From positions 124,001-188,000 of the forward strand of contig CAVPNW010000019.1 in assembly GCA_963706875.1 (NCBI GenBank): DNA of 64,000 bases. The letters run 5' to 3'. The translations under genes and the position numbers were made by a program. Positions 7,466-15,797 of this stretch are shown piece after piece. Each line of letters begins with the position of its first letter. Within the stretch, counting starts at the first letter, position 1. The notes under the pieces are model-generated. The model worked only from the letters and a program-made list of their open reading frames with translations, ran no database searches and was not told the origin of the DNA. This DNA comes from Prado023 sp963706875 (GTDB lineage Bacteria > Actinomycetota > Actinomycetes > S36-B12 > CAIYMF01).

Positions 7466-9292
7466 TCAGGCGTACATCGCCTCGATCTGGTCGGCGAAGT
7501 GCTCCTCGACAACCTTGCGCTTGACCTTCAGGCTCGCGGTCAGCTCACCGCCCTCCTCGGAGAGGTCGCGGTCGAGGATCGTGAACTTCTTGATTGTCTC
7601 CCAGCGGTTGAGCTGGCTGTTGAGCGTGTCCATGTCCGCCTGGATCGCCGCCCGCACCTGGGGCGACTGCGACAGGGCCGCGAAGTCCCCGGAAAGCCCG
7701 GTGCTGGTGGCGAACTTCTCCAGGGCCTCTGGGTCGAGGGACACCAGGCCGGTGGCGTAGTTGCGGTTGTTGGCGTGCACCACGAGGTTCGACGCAAGCG
7801 TCGTGATCACCTTGAACTGCGCCGCGATCTGCCCCGGCGCGATGTACTTGCCGCCCGAGGTCTTGACCAGGTCCTTCTTCCGGTCGGTGATCTTGATGTA
7901 GCCGTTGGCGTCCATCACGCCGATGTCGCCGGTGGCCAGCCACCCGTCAGGCAGCAGCGCCTCAGCCGTGGCCTCCGGCAGGTTCCGGTAGCCCCGCATG
8001 ATGTGCGGACCGCGCAGCAGGATCTCGCCGTCCTCGGCGATCATCGCCTCGGTGCCGGGGAAGGGCTGGCCCACCACCCCGAAAACCATGTCGTCCGGGC
8101 GCACGATGCATCCGGCCGCGGAGTTCTCCGTCAGCCCGTAGCCCTCGAGGACCGGCATGCCGGCCGCATCGAACCATCGCGCCACATCCCCGTTGAGCGC
8201 GGCCGAGCCGGACACCATCAGTCGCATGCGCCCGCCGGTGGCCTGCCTGATCTTGGAGAACACCAGCTTGTCGGCGAGTGCCATCTGGACACCGGCGAGC
8301 GGGCCGGCCGAGGTGCCGGCGCGCTGCTTGGCCTTGATGTCCGTCGCCGTGCTGAACGCCCAGTCGAAGATCTTGGCCTTTGCCCCGCCGCCCGCCTTCG
8401 CCTTGGCGTTGGCACCCGAGTAGATCTTCTCGAAGATCCGCGGCACGCCGCACATCAACGTCGGCTTGACCACCGGGAGGTTGACGATGATCTGGTCGAT
8501 CCGCCCGTCGACGGCGGTCGCCAACCCGATCTGGTACTGCGCCGCGATGAGCAGCTTCCCGAACGAGTGCGCCAGTGGCAGCCACAAGTAGTGCATGTCA
8601 TCCAGGTGCATGATGTCCAGGGCCTCGATGCTGGCGCCCTGGAACACCCAGTTGCCGTGCGTCAGCTCGACCCCCTTGGGCCGACCGGTGGTTCCTGAGG
8701 TGTAGATGATCGTGGACAGGGAGTCCGGCGTGATGCCGGCGACGCGATCCTGGATCAGCGCCGGATCCTTGGCGAGCGCCTGCGCACCGCGCTCACGCAG
8801 CTGCGCCCAACCGAGGACGAAGTCGCCATCGCCCTCGCCGTCGATCAGGATGATCGCGGACAGCTCAGGCAGCCGGTCACGCTGGTGCAGGGCCTTGTCC
8901 GCCTGCTTCTGGTCCTCGGCGACGAGCAGCCGCGCCCCGGAGTCAGCAACGATGTAGCCGAAGTCGTCCTCCCCGGTGCTGGGATAGAGCGTGGTGTTCG
9001 CCCCGCCGGCCAGCGTCACGGCACCGTCGGCCAGGATCCAGTCCAGGCGTGTGTTGCTGGCGATCGCGACACGGTCCTCCGGCTGCAGTCCCAGGGAGAT
9101 CAGCCCGGCGGCCAGCGTCGTCATCTCGTCACCGGCCTCGCGCCAGGTCATCGCACCCCAGTCGCCGTCCGGCGTGGGGTAACGGTAGGCGAGCCGATCC
9201 GGGGTTGCGGCGACCCGGTCGAGGATCGAGTGCGCGAGGGTGGGTGCGTGGGCAGGGATCGGCGTGTCGAGCGAGCCGGCGATCTGGGCCAT
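7466..9292 (-). CDS. Long-chain acyl-CoA synthetase (AMP-binding), paralogue 1
   Basis: 608-residue ANL-superfamily enzyme that activates fatty acids through an acyl-AMP to acyl-CoA. Visible motifs: P-loop YTSGTTGRPKG (about 195-205), GYGLTENSA (A5 motif), and GDIGVMDANGYIKITDRKKDLVKTSGGKY (A7-A8 hinge and A8). FadD15-like. ATG at 9292 with GGAGG upstream. The gene directly downstream of the second copy (9455-11284) is co-oriented and very similar along its entire length, including long almost identical stretches such as EDQKQADKALHQRD, so the pair arose by tandem duplication. The differing residues around the acyl pocket suggest different chain preferences (inference). Confidence 0.93.
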   Translation of the reverse strand: MAQIAGSLDTPIPAHAPTLAHSILDRVAATPDRLAYRYPTPDGDWGAMTWREAGDEMTTLAAGLISLGLQPEDRVAIASNTRLDWILADGAVTLAGGANTTLYPSTGEDDFGYIVADSGARLLVAEDQKQADKALHQRDRLPELSAIILIDGEGDGDFVLGWAQLRERGAQALAKDPALIQDRVAGITPDSLSTIIYTSGTTGRPKGVELTHGNWVFQGASIEALDIMHLDDMHYLWLPLAHSFGKLLIAAQYQIGLATAVDGRIDQIIVNLPVVKPTLMCGVPRIFEKIYSGANAKAKAGGGAKAKIFDWAFSTATDIKAKQRAGTSAGPLAGVQMALADKLVFSKIRQATGGRMRLMVSGSAALNGDVARWFDAAGMPVLEGYGLTENSAAGCIVRPDDMVFGVVGQPFPGTEAMIAEDGEILLRGPHIMRGYRNLPEATAEALLPDGWLATGDIGVMDANGYIKITDRKKDLVKTSGGKYIAPGQIAAQFKVITTLASNLVVHANNRNYATGLVSLDPEALEKFATSTGLSGDFAALSQSPQVRAAIQADMDTLNSQLNRWETIKKFTILDRDLSEEGGELTASLKVKRKVVEEHFADQIEAMYA

Positions 9293-9408
9293 GGGTCCTC
9301 CGTGACGGTGGGATCGGCGAGTGCGTCGGGGTGTGACGGGCCAATGTGCCGACTCCATCGAGCGGAGTCAAACCCGGGGCCCGGCTACGGGGCTGTCTGG
9401 AGATTCGC

Positions 9409-9441
9409 GACGGCCCCCGCGGGACTCCCACGGGGGCCGTC
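9409..9441 (-). terminator. Hairpin after acyl-CoA synthetase paralogue 2
   Basis: Perfect 11-bp arms gacggcccccg (9409-9419) and cgggggccgtc (9431-9441), 14 bases beyond the stop at 9455. Strong GC stem without a U-run; probable terminator or attenuator between the two paralogues. Confidence 0.65.
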
Positions 9442-9454
9442 GACGAAGGGCCTG

Positions 9455-11284
9455 CTAGGCGTACATCGCCTCGAGCTGGTCGGCGAAGTGCTCCTCGACA
9501 ACCTTGCGCTTGACCTTCAGGCTGGCCGTGAGCTCGCCGTTCTCCTCGCTCAGGTCGCGGTCGAGGATCGTGAACTTCTTGATCGTCTCCCACTTGTTGA
9601 GCTGGCCGTTGAGGGTGTCGATGTTGGCCTGGATGGCCGCCCGGACCTCCGGGGCCTGCGACAGGGTCGCGAAGTCACCGGTCAGCCCGCTCTTGGCCGC
9701 GAACGCCTGCAACGCGTCGGGGTCCAGGGACACCAGGGCGGTGGCGTAGTTGCGGTTGTTCGCGTGCACCACGAGGTTCGAGGCCAGCGGCGAGATCACC
9801 TTGAACTGCGCGGCGATCAGGCCCGGGGCTATGTACTTGCCTCCCGACGTCTTGACCAGGTCCTTCTTGCGGTCGGTGATCTTCAGATGCCCCTTCTCGT
9901 CGAGGACACCGATGTCACCGGTGGCCAGCCAGCCGTCGGGCAGCAGCGTCTCGGCGTTGACCTCGGGCAGGTTGCGGTAGCCACGCATGATGTGCGGACC
10001 GCGCAGCAGGACCTCGCCGTCCTCGGCGATCATCACCTCGGTGCCGGGCAGCGGCGAGCCGACCTTGCCGAACACGATGTCGTCCGGGCGTACGAGGCAC
10101 GCGGCCGCGGTGTTCTCGGTCAGGCCGTAGCCCTCGAGGATCGGCATGCCGGCTGCGTCGAACCAGCGGGCGACGTCACCGTTGAGGGCCGCTGAGCCGG
10201 AGCAGAAGATGCGGATCCGCCCGCCGGTCAGCTCCCGGATCTTGGAGAAGACGAGCTTGTCCGCGATTCCCATCTTGATCCCGGCGAACGGGCCGGCCGA
10301 CTGGCCGGCACGCTGCTTGGCCTTGACGTCTGCCGACGTGCTGAACGCCCACTCGAAGATCTTGGCCTTCGCACCGCCACCGGCCTTGGCCTTGGCGTTC
10401 GCACCCTGATAGATCTTCTCGAAGATGCGCGGGACGCCAGCCATCACGGTCGGCTGGACCTTCGGCAGGTTCGCGACGATGTTCGGCACCCGGCCGTCCG
10501 TGGCCGTCATGAAGCCGATCTGGTACTGCGCCGAGATCAGCACCTTGCCGAACACGTGCGACAGCGGCAGCCACAGGAAGTGCACGTCGTCGGGCTCGAA
10601 GACGTGCATCGCCTCAATGCTCGCCCCCTCGAACACCCAGCAGCGGTGCGGCAGTTCGACGCCCTTGGGGCGGCCGGTGGTTCCTGAGGTGTAGATCATG
10701 GTGGCCAGCGACTCGGACGTGAGCTGGGCGACCCGCTCCTCGATCACCTTGGGGTTCTCGGTGAGCTTCGCCACGCCCATCTCGCGAAGCTGGTTCCAGC
10801 TGATCACGAAGTCGCCGTCGCCCTCGCCGTCGATGAGGATGATCTTGGTGAGCTCGGGCACCTGGTCACGCTGGTGCAGGGCCTTGTCGGCCTGCTTCTG
10901 GTCCTCGGCGATGAGGTACTTCGACCCGGAGTCGCTGACGATGTAGCCGAAGTCGTCATCGCCCGTGCTCGGATAGATGGTGGTGTTGGCACCACCGGCG
11001 AGCATCACCGCGCCATCGGCAAAGATCCACTCAGTGCGGGTGTTGCAGGCGATCGCGACCCGGTCCTCCACCTCGAGGCCCAGGGCGATCAGCCCGGCCC
11101 CGAGCTTCATCATCTCGTCGCCTGCCTCACCCCAGGTGTACTTCACGTCCCAGGCGTCGTTCGGGCCCGGGGAGGTGAAGGCCAGCTTGTCCGGAGTCAC
11201 GGCGACCCGGTCGAGGATGCTCCGGGAGAGCGTTTCGGGGTGGGGCGGGAGGGGCGTGCTCAGGGATCCGGCGGTGGTGGGCAT
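9455..11284 (-). CDS. Long-chain acyl-CoA synthetase (AMP-binding), paralogue 2
   Basis: 609 residues, same architecture as the downstream paralogue: P-loop YTSGTTGRPKG near residue 198, GYGLTENTA, and GDIGVLDEKGHLKITDRKKDLVKTSGGKY. Activates fatty acids for beta-oxidation or lipid synthesis. ATG at 11284 with GGAGG seven bases upstream. It is the upstream member of the tandem pair and has its own promoter region, with a near-perfect palindrome at 11331-11344 that could be a regulator site. The hairpin at 9409-9441 separates it from paralogue 1, so the two may be expressed independently. Confidence 0.93.
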   Translation of the reverse strand: MPTTAGSLSTPLPPHPETLSRSILDRVAVTPDKLAFTSPGPNDAWDVKYTWGEAGDEMMKLGAGLIALGLEVEDRVAIACNTRTEWIFADGAVMLAGGANTTIYPSTGDDDFGYIVSDSGSKYLIAEDQKQADKALHQRDQVPELTKIILIDGEGDGDFVISWNQLREMGVAKLTENPKVIEERVAQLTSESLATMIYTSGTTGRPKGVELPHRCWVFEGASIEAMHVFEPDDVHFLWLPLSHVFGKVLISAQYQIGFMTATDGRVPNIVANLPKVQPTVMAGVPRIFEKIYQGANAKAKAGGGAKAKIFEWAFSTSADVKAKQRAGQSAGPFAGIKMGIADKLVFSKIRELTGGRIRIFCSGSAALNGDVARWFDAAGMPILEGYGLTENTAAACLVRPDDIVFGKVGSPLPGTEVMIAEDGEVLLRGPHIMRGYRNLPEVNAETLLPDGWLATGDIGVLDEKGHLKITDRKKDLVKTSGGKYIAPGLIAAQFKVISPLASNLVVHANNRNYATALVSLDPDALQAFAAKSGLTGDFATLSQAPEVRAAIQANIDTLNGQLNKWETIKKFTILDRDLSEENGELTASLKVKRKVVEEHFADQLEAMYA

Positions 11285-11330
11285 TCAGGAGCCTCCAGTG
11301 GCAGTGGTGGACGTCAGTTCACGTGGAAGT

Positions 11331-11344
11331 GTGACGTACGTAAC
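11331..11344. promoter_or_regulatory. Possible operator upstream of acyl-CoA synthetase
   Basis: The 14-base gtgacgtacgtaac is a palindrome with one mismatched pair, 47 bases before the ATG at 11284. A flanking acgtca (11311-11316) mirrors the tgacgt at 11332-11337. This would fit a TetR/GntR-type fatty acid regulator site; no regulator gene is adjacent. Low certainty. Confidence 0.3.
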
Positions 11345-11552
11345 TCTGCCGACATCAGGCGCCCCCGGTCAAGCCGGCCGGCGGCGAAAGCCCGATGGCA
11401 CGGCTCAATCCACCGCGACCCCCTGGTCGCCCGCTGTCTCATCCCCTGAGTGGTGAGCGCAACCCGGCGGGATTCGGCGGATGGAACCCACCCTCAGGAA
11501 CGCCCCTGCTCGTCATCGATCCCGCCGACGACCCAGGGCGCTCGCGTCCCTG

Positions 11553-13391
11553 CTACTTCTTGGCGCCCTGTTCGCCCTCGGTGTTGAGCGCGGCGATGAA
11601 GGCCTCCTGCGGGATCTCGACCCGACCGACCATCTTCATCCGCTTCTTGCCCTCCTTCTGCTTCTCCAGCAGCTTGCGCTTGCGGGTGATGTCACCGCCG
11701 TAGCACTTGGCCAGGACGTCCTTGCGCATCGCGCGCACGCTCTCCCGGGCGATGATCCGCGAGCCGATCGCCGCCTGGATCGGGACCTCGAACTGCTGCC
11801 GTGGGATCAGGGTCTTGAGCTTGGCGGCCATGGCCACGCCATAGGCGTAGGACTTGTCGCGGTGCACGATCGCGCTGAAGGCGTCCACGGGCTCGCCGTG
11901 GAGCAGGATGTCGACCTTCACCAGGTCGGCCGCCTGCTCGCCGGTCGTCTCGTAGTCCAGCGAGGCGTACCCGCGGGTGCGCGACTTCAGCGCGTCGAAG
12001 AAGTCGAAGACGATCTCGGCCAGCGGCAGCGTGTAGCGCAGCTCGACGCGGGTGTCGGACAGGTAGTCCATTCCCAGCAGGTTGCCGCGGCGGTTCTGGC
12101 AGAGCTCCATGATGGCGCCCACGTAGTCGGTGGGGCTCAGGATCGTGGCCCTCACGACGGGCTCGCGGACCTCGGCGACCTTGCCGTTCGGGTACTCCGA
12201 GGGGTTGGTGACCTCGATGCTGCGGCCGTCGTCGAGGGTGACCTGGTAGATCACGTTCGGGGCGGTCGAGATCAGGTCGAGGTTGAACTCCCGCTCGAGG
12301 CGCTCGCGGACTATCTCCAGGTGGAGCAGCCCGAGGAAGCCGCAGCGGAACCCGAACCCGAGGGCCCCGGATGTCTCGGGCTCGTAGACCAGGGCGGCGT
12401 CGTTGAGCTTGAGCTTGTCCAGGGCATCGCGCAGCTCCGGGTAGTCCGAGCCGTCGATCGGGTACAGGCCGGAGAACACCATCGGCTTGGGGTCGCGGTA
12501 GCCGCCGAGGGGGACGGTCGCGCCCGCCTTGCTCGCCGCGGTGACGGTGTCACCGACGCGACTCTGGCGCACGTCCTTCACGCCGGTGATCAGGTAGCCG
12601 ACTTCCCCGGCCGCGATCGCCGACGACGGCACCGGATCCGGGGAGATCACGCCCACCTCGAGCATCTCGTGCTGGGCGCCGGTCGACATCATGACGATCC
12701 GCTCCCGGGTCGAGAGCTTGCCGTCGATCACCCGGACGTAGGTGATCACGCCACGGTAGGAGTCGTACACCGAGTCGAAGATCAGGGCGCGGGCCGGCGC
12801 ATCCGGGTCACCGGCCGGAGCCGGCACCAGGCGGACGACCTCGTCGAGCAGCTCGCGCACACCCTTGCCGGTCTTCGCGCTGACCTGCAGGACGTCGGCC
12901 GGATCGCAGCCGATGATGTGCGCCAGCTCGGCGGCGTAGCGCTCGGGCTGGGCCGCGGGCAGGTCGATCTTGTTCAGCACCGGGATGATCGCCAGGTCGT
13001 TCTCCAGCGCCAGGTACAGGTTTGCCAGGGTCTGGGCCTCGATGCCCTGGGCGGCGTCGACGAGCAGGATCGCGCCCTCACAGGCCGCCAGGCTGCGCGA
13101 CACCTCGTAGGTGAAGTCGACGTGCCCCGGGGTGTCGATCAGGTTCAGGACGTAGTCGATTCCGTCCGAGGCGACGTAGGGCAGGCGCACGGCCTGGCTC
13201 TTGATCGTGATGCCGCGCTCGCGCTCGATGTCCATCCGGTCCAGGTACTGCGCGCGCATGTCGCGCGCGTCGACGACGCCGGTGATCTGCAGCATCCTGT
13301 CGGCCAGCGTCGACTTGCCGTGGTCGATGTGGGCGATGATGCAGAAGTTGCGGATGATGGACTCATCCGTTGATCCGGGGGCTGGCGGCAC
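11553..13391 (-). CDS. lepA: Elongation factor 4 (LepA)
   Basis: 612-residue translational GTPase that back-translocates stalled ribosomes. G1 AHIDHGKST at residues 20-28, G3 DTPGH, G4 NKID, switch and domain II regions intact, and the LepA-specific C-terminal domain rich in Lys/Arg (KCYGGDITRKRKLLEKQKEGKKRMK region). The GTG at 13391 gives the family length; the Shine-Dalgarno is weak. Gene order holA, rpsT, lepA (transcribed in that direction) is conserved in actinobacteria; here a frameshifted gene lies between rpsT and lepA. Confidence 0.97.
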   Translation of the reverse strand: MPPAPGSTDESIIRNFCIIAHIDHGKSTLADRMLQITGVVDARDMRAQYLDRMDIERERGITIKSQAVRLPYVASDGIDYVLNLIDTPGHVDFTYEVSRSLAACEGAILLVDAAQGIEAQTLANLYLALENDLAIIPVLNKIDLPAAQPERYAAELAHIIGCDPADVLQVSAKTGKGVRELLDEVVRLVPAPAGDPDAPARALIFDSVYDSYRGVITYVRVIDGKLSTRERIVMMSTGAQHEMLEVGVISPDPVPSSAIAAGEVGYLITGVKDVRQSRVGDTVTAASKAGATVPLGGYRDPKPMVFSGLYPIDGSDYPELRDALDKLKLNDAALVYEPETSGALGFGFRCGFLGLLHLEIVRERLEREFNLDLISTAPNVIYQVTLDDGRSIEVTNPSEYPNGKVAEVREPVVRATILSPTDYVGAIMELCQNRRGNLLGMDYLSDTRVELRYTLPLAEIVFDFFDALKSRTRGYASLDYETTGEQAADLVKVDILLHGEPVDAFSAIVHRDKSYAYGVAMAAKLKTLIPRQQFEVPIQAAIGSRIIARESVRAMRKDVLAKCYGGDITRKRKLLEKQKEGKKRMKMVGRVEIPQEAFIAALNTEGEQGAKK

Positions 13392-13427
13392 GAGGGATAT
13401 GGTCCCACAGGTTCGCCGGACCCCGGG

Positions 13428-14074
13428 CTACGTGTGCTTGCCCTCGGGGGTCTCGATCGCGTCGACGACGAGCCGTGGCGATCTGGTCGGCGACGCTGTC
13501 GACCTGGGCGGCGAAGTCGTCGTCGACGACGTCCGGGCTCTGCTCGTCGGCCACGCCGGGGACGAACGGCTCAGCCGGCTCCCGGGCGTCGTGGACATGC
13601 CGGTGGGCCGCGTCGGCGGGGACATCGATCGCATCGACAACCTCAGCGGCGAACTCGTCGGCAGCCTCGTCGACCTCGTGGGCGAACTCCTCATCCACGA
13701 CGTCCGGGCTCTGCACGTCGGCCATACCGGGCATGAACTCGGGCGACACGTGTGCCGCGGGCGGCAGGGGGCGCACCCCACTCGTCCTCGCCTGTCAGGT
13801 GCGCCTGCGCCGCTGCCTGGCGACGCTTCCAGACCAGGAATCCGCCACCCGCGGCCACGAGGGCGACTGCGCCGATGATCAGGGGCTTCCTCGACGAGCG
13901 ACGCAGCGAGGCCGCTGCCTGCTCGGCAGAGAGCACCGCCTGCTCGGACTGCTCCTTGGCCACAGCGACGGCCTCGGTGGCGCGGATGCTGGCATCCTCG
14001 GCGGCATGCGCGGCCCGCTCGATGAGCGAGGTGGCGCTCTCGCTGCCAGCTTCGATGACGGCCTTCAGATCCAT
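13428..14074 (-). pseudogene. Single-TM membrane protein gene with two apparent +1 frameshifts
   Basis: ATG at 14074 with a good GGAGG. The first frame encodes an Ala/Glu-rich helix (about 1-60), a transmembrane segment (PLIIGAVALVAAGGGFLVW) and a basic stop-transfer (KRRQAAAQ). At about 13770, in a run of five G (13767-13771), coherent coding moves to the next frame, giving an acidic segment PGMADVQSPDVVDEEFAHEV and a related second copy PGVADEQSPDVVDDDFAAQV. At about 13473-13478 it moves again to a frame ending VVDAIETPEGKHT at 13428, matching the EVVDAID end of the first repeat. Removing one base at each site restores about 215 codons. Either a decayed gene or two sequence errors. Function unknown. 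Confidence 0.7.
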
Positions 14075-14218
14075 GACCCACCTCCGTGATGGCGCCGCGG
14101 CGACCGGGCGCGGTAGTCCCACCACAGTATCCCCAGCGGTGCTGGTGACGCTGGGTCGAGGAGCCCGTGAACCTGGAGGGGTCCCACGTCCACAACCGCC
14201 CCGCTGCGAACATAGCGA

Positions 14219-14246
14219 AGCGCCACCCGCAAGTGCGGATGGCGCT
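14219..14246 (-). terminator. Terminator of rpsT
   Basis: Stem agcgcca (14219-14225) with tggcgct (14240-14246), extended inside by ccgc/gcgg around an aagt loop, 32 bases after the rpsT stop. On the minus strand it is followed by a modest T-rich stretch (TTCGCTATGTTC). Confidence 0.65.
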
Positions 14247-14277
14247 CTGCGTGCTGGTCGGGACGAACCCGGCCGGA

Positions 14278-14541
14278 CTACGACAGGCTTGCGGCCTGCT
14301 TCTGGATGGCCGACTTGCGGTTGGCGGCCTGGTTCTTGTGGATGACGCCCTTGCTGGCGGCCTTGTCGAGCTGGCGGGCCGCGGTGCGGGCGTACTCCTG
14401 GGCCTTCTCGACGTCGCCGGCCTGGGCAGCCTCGCGGAACCGGCGGACCGAGGTCTTCAGGCTGGAGGTGACGGCCTTGTTGCGCTGGCGCGCCTTCTCG
14501 TTGGTCTTGATCCGCTTGAGCTGCGACTTGATGTTCGCCAC
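14278..14541 (-). CDS. rpsT: 30S ribosomal protein S20
   Basis: 87 residues, normal length. Lys/Arg/Ala-rich three-helix protein that binds 16S rRNA. The start GTG at 14541 gives the classical MANIKSQLKRIKTNEKAR; a longer in-frame extension upstream is not part of the family. It has its own terminator at 14219-14246 and lies in the usual place between holA and lepA. Confidence 0.97.
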   Translation of the reverse strand: MANIKSQLKRIKTNEKARQRNKAVTSSLKTSVRRFREAAQAGDVEKAQEYARTAARQLDKAASKGVIHKNQAANRKSAIQKQAASLS

Positions 14542-14678
14542 GTGGTGAGCCTTCGTCTTCCTGGTCCGGGGGCCGCGATCGACCCAGGTGGGGCCCTTCG
14601 CGCGGTCTGTGGCCGCCGTGAGCCGGCGGGCAGACAATCAGGATACCGGACGACCCCCACTGCTGGCCAAATCCTGCG

Positions 14679-15758
14679 CTAGCGGCTGTCAGGACCGCCG
14701 CGGGAACGGGCCGCCGGGCGCTCCTGGAGACCGACCGTGTCGATGACGAACGCCTCGAGCGCCCTGACCTTCTGGGCGGGCTCCAGGCTCTCCCCCGGCC
14801 GCAGTCCGCCCTTCATCTGGGCGTCGACGCTCGCCAGGGCCTTCACGGCCTCGGCCAGCTGAGCGGGCTCCCAGCTGGCCGCGGCGGAACGCAGCACCCG
14901 CACCTTGAATGGGGGGACGCCTGCCAGCCGGGCGACGTCACCCTCGGACATCCCGCGGGGCGCGCCGGCGACCTTGACCATGGCCCGCAACCCTGCTGCC
15001 AGGGACCCCACTGCACCAGCGCCGGAGATCGTCTGGCTGACCAGGCCCCACCGCAGCCGCTGCAGGGCCAGGAGTGCCCTGCCCTCCCAGACCGCATCGG
15101 CCAGCTGGAACCCACTGACCTCGGCGACGCCGGCGAACGTGGCGGTCACCTCGGCGGCGTCGATGGGGTCCTCGGCGCTGTCAGCGAAGAGCTGCTCGAG
15201 GGCACCCACCAGCAGCGCGACATCGGCCCCGAGGGCCATCACCAGTGCGTCGACCCCGTCGGAGGTGATCCGCCGCCCGGCGCGTCGGGCCTCCTGCTCG
15301 AGCAGCTCGCGGGTGGGACGCCCTGCCTTGACCTTCGCGCACGGGATCTCGACGAGCCCGCCGGGCACCTTCAGCGCCTTGAGCTCCTCGAGGGCCTTCT
15401 TGTTGCGCTCCCCGGAGTGCAGGGCCACGACCCATGTGTCGGCGGGAAGGTCCAGTGCGCCGGCCCGCAGGGCGCCCATGAGCTGCTCCGAGGCATCGGC
15501 CAGCCCTGAGACCACCACGACGGCCGCACCTCCGAACAGCGAGGGGGACAGCGCCGTGAGCAGGTCGCCCTCTGCCCCGGGCGCCTGGGCGTCGACATCG
15601 CGGCGCTCGACCTCGGGGTCGATCGAACGGGCCAGGCCGACCACGCGCGCGACTGCCCTGCTGAGCAGGAACGGCTCGGCGCCGGTCAGCAGGGTCAGCG
15701 CCGCCGGCGGTGCCGGCGCCGGGGAGGGACTCACGGGTGGGTTCATCGGCGCCAGCAT
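14679..15758 (-). CDS. holA: DNA polymerase III delta subunit
   Basis: 359 residues (or 355 from the ATG at 15746). Delta subunit that opens the beta sliding clamp in the clamp loader. The AAA-like N-terminal domain carries TLLTGAEPFLLSRAV but, as in all HolA, no functional Walker site; the middle LPADTWVVALHSGERNKKALEELKALK and the C-terminal helical collar domain (WGLVSQTISGAGA; VPPFKVRVLRSAAASW) are typical. It follows comEC by 39 bases and precedes rpsT, the common arrangement comEA-comEC-holA-rpsT. Confidence 0.93.
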   Translation of the reverse strand: MLAPMNPPVSPSPAPAPPAALTLLTGAEPFLLSRAVARVVGLARSIDPEVERRDVDAQAPGAEGDLLTALSPSLFGGAAVVVVSGLADASEQLMGALRAGALDLPADTWVVALHSGERNKKALEELKALKVPGGLVEIPCAKVKAGRPTRELLEQEARRAGRRITSDGVDALVMALGADVALLVGALEQLFADSAEDPIDAAEVTATFAGVAEVSGFQLADAVWEGRALLALQRLRWGLVSQTISGAGAVGSLAAGLRAMVKVAGAPRGMSEGDVARLAGVPPFKVRVLRSAAASWEPAQLAEAVKALASVDAQMKGGLRPGESLEPAQKVRALEAFVIDTVGLQERPAARSRGGPDSR

Positions 15759-15797
15759 CCCACGTCGGTGTGACAGCGACGCGAAGCGCGCCCGCGA

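Noticed and set aside
11481..13373. 630-residue open frame opposite lepA
   Set aside because: Shadow of lepA in high-GC sequence: His/Gln/Arg/Gly-rich composition, no ribosome site, no known domain.
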